Shown: one piece after another, positions 60,923-64,000 of the stretch
Numbering within the stretch: the first letter of the stretch is position 1
Layout: every line of letters begins with the position of its first letter
Source: Rhizopus arrhizus
Taxonomy: Eukaryota; Mucoromycota; Mucoromycetes; Mucorales; Rhizopodaceae
Direction: 5' to 3'
DNA: 64,000 bases
NCBI GenBank assembly: GCA_024220505.1
Contig: JAKZZE010000002.1
Span: 186,001-250,000 of the forward strand
Notes under the pieces: generated by a model
What the model saw: only the letters and a program-made list of their open reading frames with translations
Told to the model about the DNA's origin: nothing
Databases searched by the model: none
Translations under genes and position numbers: made by a program

Positions 60923-61101
60923 ATAGAAAAAAAAAATGGCATAACCCCCCTGAAAAGAACTCTGTTGAAACTCATCATTTTTATTTTCAATCGCTGTACA
61001 TTTTACTTTTCTCTTAGGTTGTTATGGATGGATGTGTACCTTATGCATACAGTAAAAACAATGAAAAGAAAAAATCAAATGCATCCACATCAAAACCTTT
61101 C

Positions 61102-61105
<4 letters not shown>

Positions 61106-61145
<40 letters not shown>
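61106..61145. repeat. poly-T tract (T40)
   Basis: Uninterrupted T40 on the plus strand, in the upstream region of the minus-strand RCC1-like gene. Confidence 0.95.
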
Positions 61146-61345
61146 CTATTCAATTCAGAAAAAGAAAGAATAATCATAAAAAAAGAAAGTATACAGTTTC
61201 TATCTCTTTATTATAGTAGAAAAATGAATTGTGAGTTTCTGTAGGTCTTTGTTGAAAACACAATTCTCTAAAGAAATATGAAGAATTTTGAATTTTGATG
61301 CAGGCTAAAAGAGTGATATTCTCAAAATCAGGCTTTGGCTCGGAT

Positions 61346-61347
<2 letters not shown>

Positions 61348-61378
<31 letters not shown>
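61348..61378. repeat. poly-T tract (T31)
   Basis: T31 on the plus strand followed by a CT-rich stretch, about 60 bp upstream of the proposed start of the CAMK-type kinase. Confidence 0.95.
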
Positions 61379-61440
61379 CTCTTCTTTCTCTCTCTCTCTT
61401 TTTCTCATCAAAATAAGGAGAGAGAGTTACAGAGACTAGG

Positions 61441-62817
61441 ATGAATAGAATAATGGAGGTAAAAGATGAGTGATGTTTAAAGAAATAAATAAATTGAGGT
61501 TTTTTAAAAGGTGAAACCAAGGAAAAGTACATTTGATAGTAAATATATAAAGATGCACACACTTGGAAGTGGTAACTTTGGTAAAGTGTATTTGGTTGAA
61601 GAAAGAGCAAGCAAAGAGCAAGTAAGCTACGAAATACATTTCATTACGGGTGATGATTTATTTGTGGTAGTTTGCTGCCAAAATAGTGGATAAAAAGATA
61701 TTTAAAGCTGGAGATCAAAAATTACATGCAGAAAAGGAACAAAAGATTTGTGAAATATTTTCAAAGCGATTGTCACATAAACACATTGTGAAAATACATG
61801 AAGTCTTTACAGAACAAGACTTGATTTATATTATTATGGATTATGTTGAAGGTGGAGAGTTGTTTCACAGAATCCGAGAGAAAAAGAAATTGCCTGAAAA
61901 TGAAGCACGTACCTGGTTTCGAGAAATAATGGAAGCAGTCGATTATATTCACGAAGTAAGTCGAGTGCCATCTACCGTTTGGCTTGATGATCTAATTCAA
62001 AATGCTTAGAATAATATCGTACACAGAGATTTAAAGCCTGAGAATGGCAAGTATATCAAACAGCTTAACACATACATCGTATTGATTTTCATGCATAGTT
62101 TTAATCAATAAAAAATCGGGTGTACAAATTTGTGATTTTGGTTTTGGAAACATCATTCAGCAAAGACAAGACATCCTAAACACTTATTGCGGTAGTCCGT
62201 TTTATGCTGCACCCGAGATGGTCACTGCCACTCCTTATCAGGGTCCACCGGCGGATGTGTGGAGCTGCGGCGTGATTTTGTATGCTATGCTGACAGGTTT
62301 CTTACCCTTTCAGGCAGATCAGATGCCTGAACTATTTCGAAAAATCAAGGCGGGCGAATACAGGCCACCACCAGGTGTGTCCGTCATTGCTGCTGACCTG
62401 ATCCGTAAATTGCTCTGTGTCGACGCTCGAAAAAGGATGACCACCAAAGAATGTCTATCCCATCCTTGGTTACTCATCCCACCAAAAAAGAATGAAAACC
62501 CTTCACCCTATTCCTCCCTTGCCAACTCTTTTGCTACTTATCCTCAAGTCAAAAACAAGTACAGCTCATCCGATCTATCATCATCTTCTACTGGTGAGGA
62601 GACTAAACGACACTATTATCCAAATATCACAATCGAAAAGAAATCATTCCTTACACGTCTATTCAAAAAAAAGACACAAATTGTGCCTTCGGATAATCAT
62701 TACAATACGGAAAAGAAGTTACTTAAACAGCGTATGATGGGTAAATTCAAAAATTTCTTTATCAAGAAATCATTACAACAGCCAACAAGACGACTTGAAT
62801 CTTCCAATAAAATCTAA
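61441..62817 (+). CDS. CAMK/AMPK-related Ser/Thr protein kinase
   Basis: Exons 61441-61458, 61511-61621, 61671-61955, 62010-62046 and 62099-62817 give 389 residues. Kinase features: HTLGSGNFGKVYLVEE, FAAKIVDKK with the ATP-binding Lys, alpha-C Glu region, IIMDYVEGGELFHRI, NNIVHRDLKPEN, ICDFGFGN, TYCGSPFYAAPEMV, VWSCGVILYAMLTGFLPF and RKRMTTKECLSHPWL. The family is CAMK-like (Snf1/NUAK/Kin4 group); the substrate is unknown. After the kinase comes a Ser-rich segment and a strongly basic C-terminus (KKTQ...KQRMMGKFKNFFIKKS) that may bind membranes. The six-codon first exon is my proposal, since no other start fits the acceptor before GTGAAACC. Intron 4 must be GC-AG (GCAAGT at 62047) to keep frame. 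Converges on the next gene with a 27-bp gap. Confidence 0.88.
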
Positions 62818-62823
62818 TTTATT

Positions 62824-62846
62824 TCTCTCTCTCTCTCTCTCTCTCT
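62824..62846. repeat. CT microsatellite between convergent genes
   Basis: About eleven CT units fill most of the 27-bp gap between the stop codons of the kinase and the carrier. The last bases overlap the carrier stop codon. Confidence 0.9.
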
Positions 62847-63988
62847 ATTCTTTTAATATATTCTTTCGAATAAAACCAGAAACTGTTTCAAAGACTACTA
62901 ATAATATACCACCACCTGGGCCTAATCTTAACACTTTGGGTAAGAATCCTCTGTACAATGAAGCAAATCTAATAAAAATATAAGTACATCTACATCACAC
63001 ACCTTCCATCCTTTTACCCTTCTTCTTTGGCTACTGTCATGATTCCAGGTAAAGTCCAATTGTATTTCCTGGGACCCACACCATTATAACTTTGCACACG
63101 AGTCTTTACAACATCAAAAGGTGTATTACAGGCAGTAGCTACAATACCACCTATAGTACCCGCGGCAAAGTTGGTTAAACGTTGTTGATTTGGATCCTGC
63201 AATAAAGTTTGAGAAAAAAAGAAGTGATGCGATATATTACCAATTACCTTTGATTTAGGCATCATATCCTTCACCTTAAAGATCAAACCAAAGTAGGCAC
63301 CATTCCAAACCGCATGACGCCACATGGTAGCCTCAAGACCGTTAAATAAGGCCAATATACCTTCAGAAGCCAGAATCTTTCGGATTGTATCTGTCGTGCC
63401 ATTGTATTTACCAAGCTTTGGATGGGTAAGTAACACAGAAATAAACTTTCTTTTTTTCTTTTTTTGCTTACATTGGCCCTGTCTTGCATTCTAACTTTAA
63501 CCAATTCAAAAGGAACGATGATGACTGCTTCAGTTAAACCAGCACTGACACCAGTCAAGACAGATAAGGACTGTGTGACCTTTTCGAAACCAAAGAGCTT
63601 TTTATAAAGAGAGGTATATTGTTCATTGGCAGCAAATTTGGTGGCACGCTTAGGTGCTTCCACCATGATGGGAGGTAAGATACCACGATAAAGAGAGGCT
63701 GGACCTTCTGTTTTGATCATTGTTGTTATTGTATGAACAATACCTGAACTTGATCCTGTACTTAATTGAGCTCTTGTCTTTACAACTAATAGGATTGTTA
63801 TAAAAAATGTTTATTTAGGACAATAATAATAGTTACCATCCAAAGGATACATCACTAAAATTTCTGATACACCAGCAATAGCACCAGCCAAGAATTGGTA
63901 ACCAAAAGGAAGGGCTACAATAGACTATTTATATTACGTTTCCCTTATATTATTTCAACAACTTACGTTTTTGATTAGCTTCAGGCAT
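62845..63988 (-). CDS. ODC1: mitochondrial 2-oxodicarboxylate carrier
   Basis: Inner-membrane SLC25 antiporter exchanging 2-oxoadipate and 2-oxoglutarate, linked to lysine metabolism. Six or so exons give about 300 residues. Start MPEANQK, then (acceptor CTATTGTAG) PLPFGYQFLAGAIAGVSEIL and the first signature MYPLDVVKTRAQLSTGS; SLYRGILPPIMVEAPKRATK; the second signature VPFELVKVRMQD; ATMWRHAVWNGAYFGLIFKV; the third signature TPFDVVKTRVQSY; and ending LYRGFLPKVLRLGPGGGILL plus FIRKNILKE. The segments ILPPIxxExPKRAxKF and LRLGPGGG are characteristic of Odc1/SLC25A21 as opposed to other carriers. The whole coding region appears to lie inside the window. Confidence 0.92.
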
Positions 63989-64000
63989 ACTTGTAAATAT

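Noticed and set aside
1..64000. CRISPR arrays, operons or prophage-like content
   Set aside because: No regularly spaced repeats or bacterial gene organisation were seen; introns throughout show a eukaryotic nuclear genome.

Overview
The window reads as nuclear DNA of an early-diverging filamentous fungus, most likely Mucoromycota (Mucorales). The DNA is AT-rich with long poly-T tracts. Genes carry many short (about 45-70 nt) GT-AG introns. Kinesin-1 has the fungal tail motif [13 protein letters not shown]2F and an animal-like HPRT are all present. Transposon relics resemble families I recall from Mucorales genomes. No organism name was given; this is inference from content.

Layout. 0.4-5.2 kb: HSL-type hydrolase and kinesin-1 (both minus). 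5.5-7.2 kb: a retroelement gag-like relic and a broken transposon protein with a serine-recombinase-like motif. 7.7-9.1 kb: SMN (minus) and Tim8 (plus), both built from exons too small for a simple ORF scan. 10.9-13.4 kb: a CAACAACAG repeat, a small GC-rich unknown gene and a decayed unknown coding region. 14.4-21.0 kb: tetraspan membrane protein, NDP kinase, HMG-box factor 1 and a mitochondrial carrier. 21.15-22.6 kb: a dead Tc1/mariner element with recognisable inverted repeats. 23.5-25.2 kb: FHA-kinase. 26.2-29.3 kb: LINE relics in both orientations. 29.6-31.6 kb: HPRT and HMG-box factor 2. 34.7-35.5 kb: a TnpB/Fanzor-type relic. 38.6-56.3 kb is gene-dense: PH/RanBD-like orphan, ataxin-10, acyl-CoA synthetase, exportin-7, Cyc8/Ssn6, E2F. 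57-59 kb: another LINE relic. 59.6-64.0 kb: RCC1-repeat protein, CAMK-type kinase, 2-oxodicarboxylate carrier.

The genes are ordinary eukaryotic housekeeping and regulatory loci with no operon logic. Several relate by theme: RNP assembly (SMN), nuclear transport (XPO7), transcription (Cyc8, E2F, two HMG factors), nucleotide metabolism (NDK, HPRT) and mitochondria (Tim8, two carriers, RCC1-like). Two gene pairs converge tail-to-tail with gaps of 27 and 37 bp.

I did not find a clear, novel multi-gene system. The most interesting signals are a hydrolase with Cys at the nucleophile position, a kinase with Arg at the ATP-lysine position, two dispersed HMG paralogues sharing an intron position, dead relics of TnpB/Fanzor, serine-recombinase-like and Tc1 families, two GC-AG introns, a possible 26-nt intron in exportin-7, and a one-strand bias of the longest poly-T tracts. 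I saw no tRNA, rRNA or CRISPR array.
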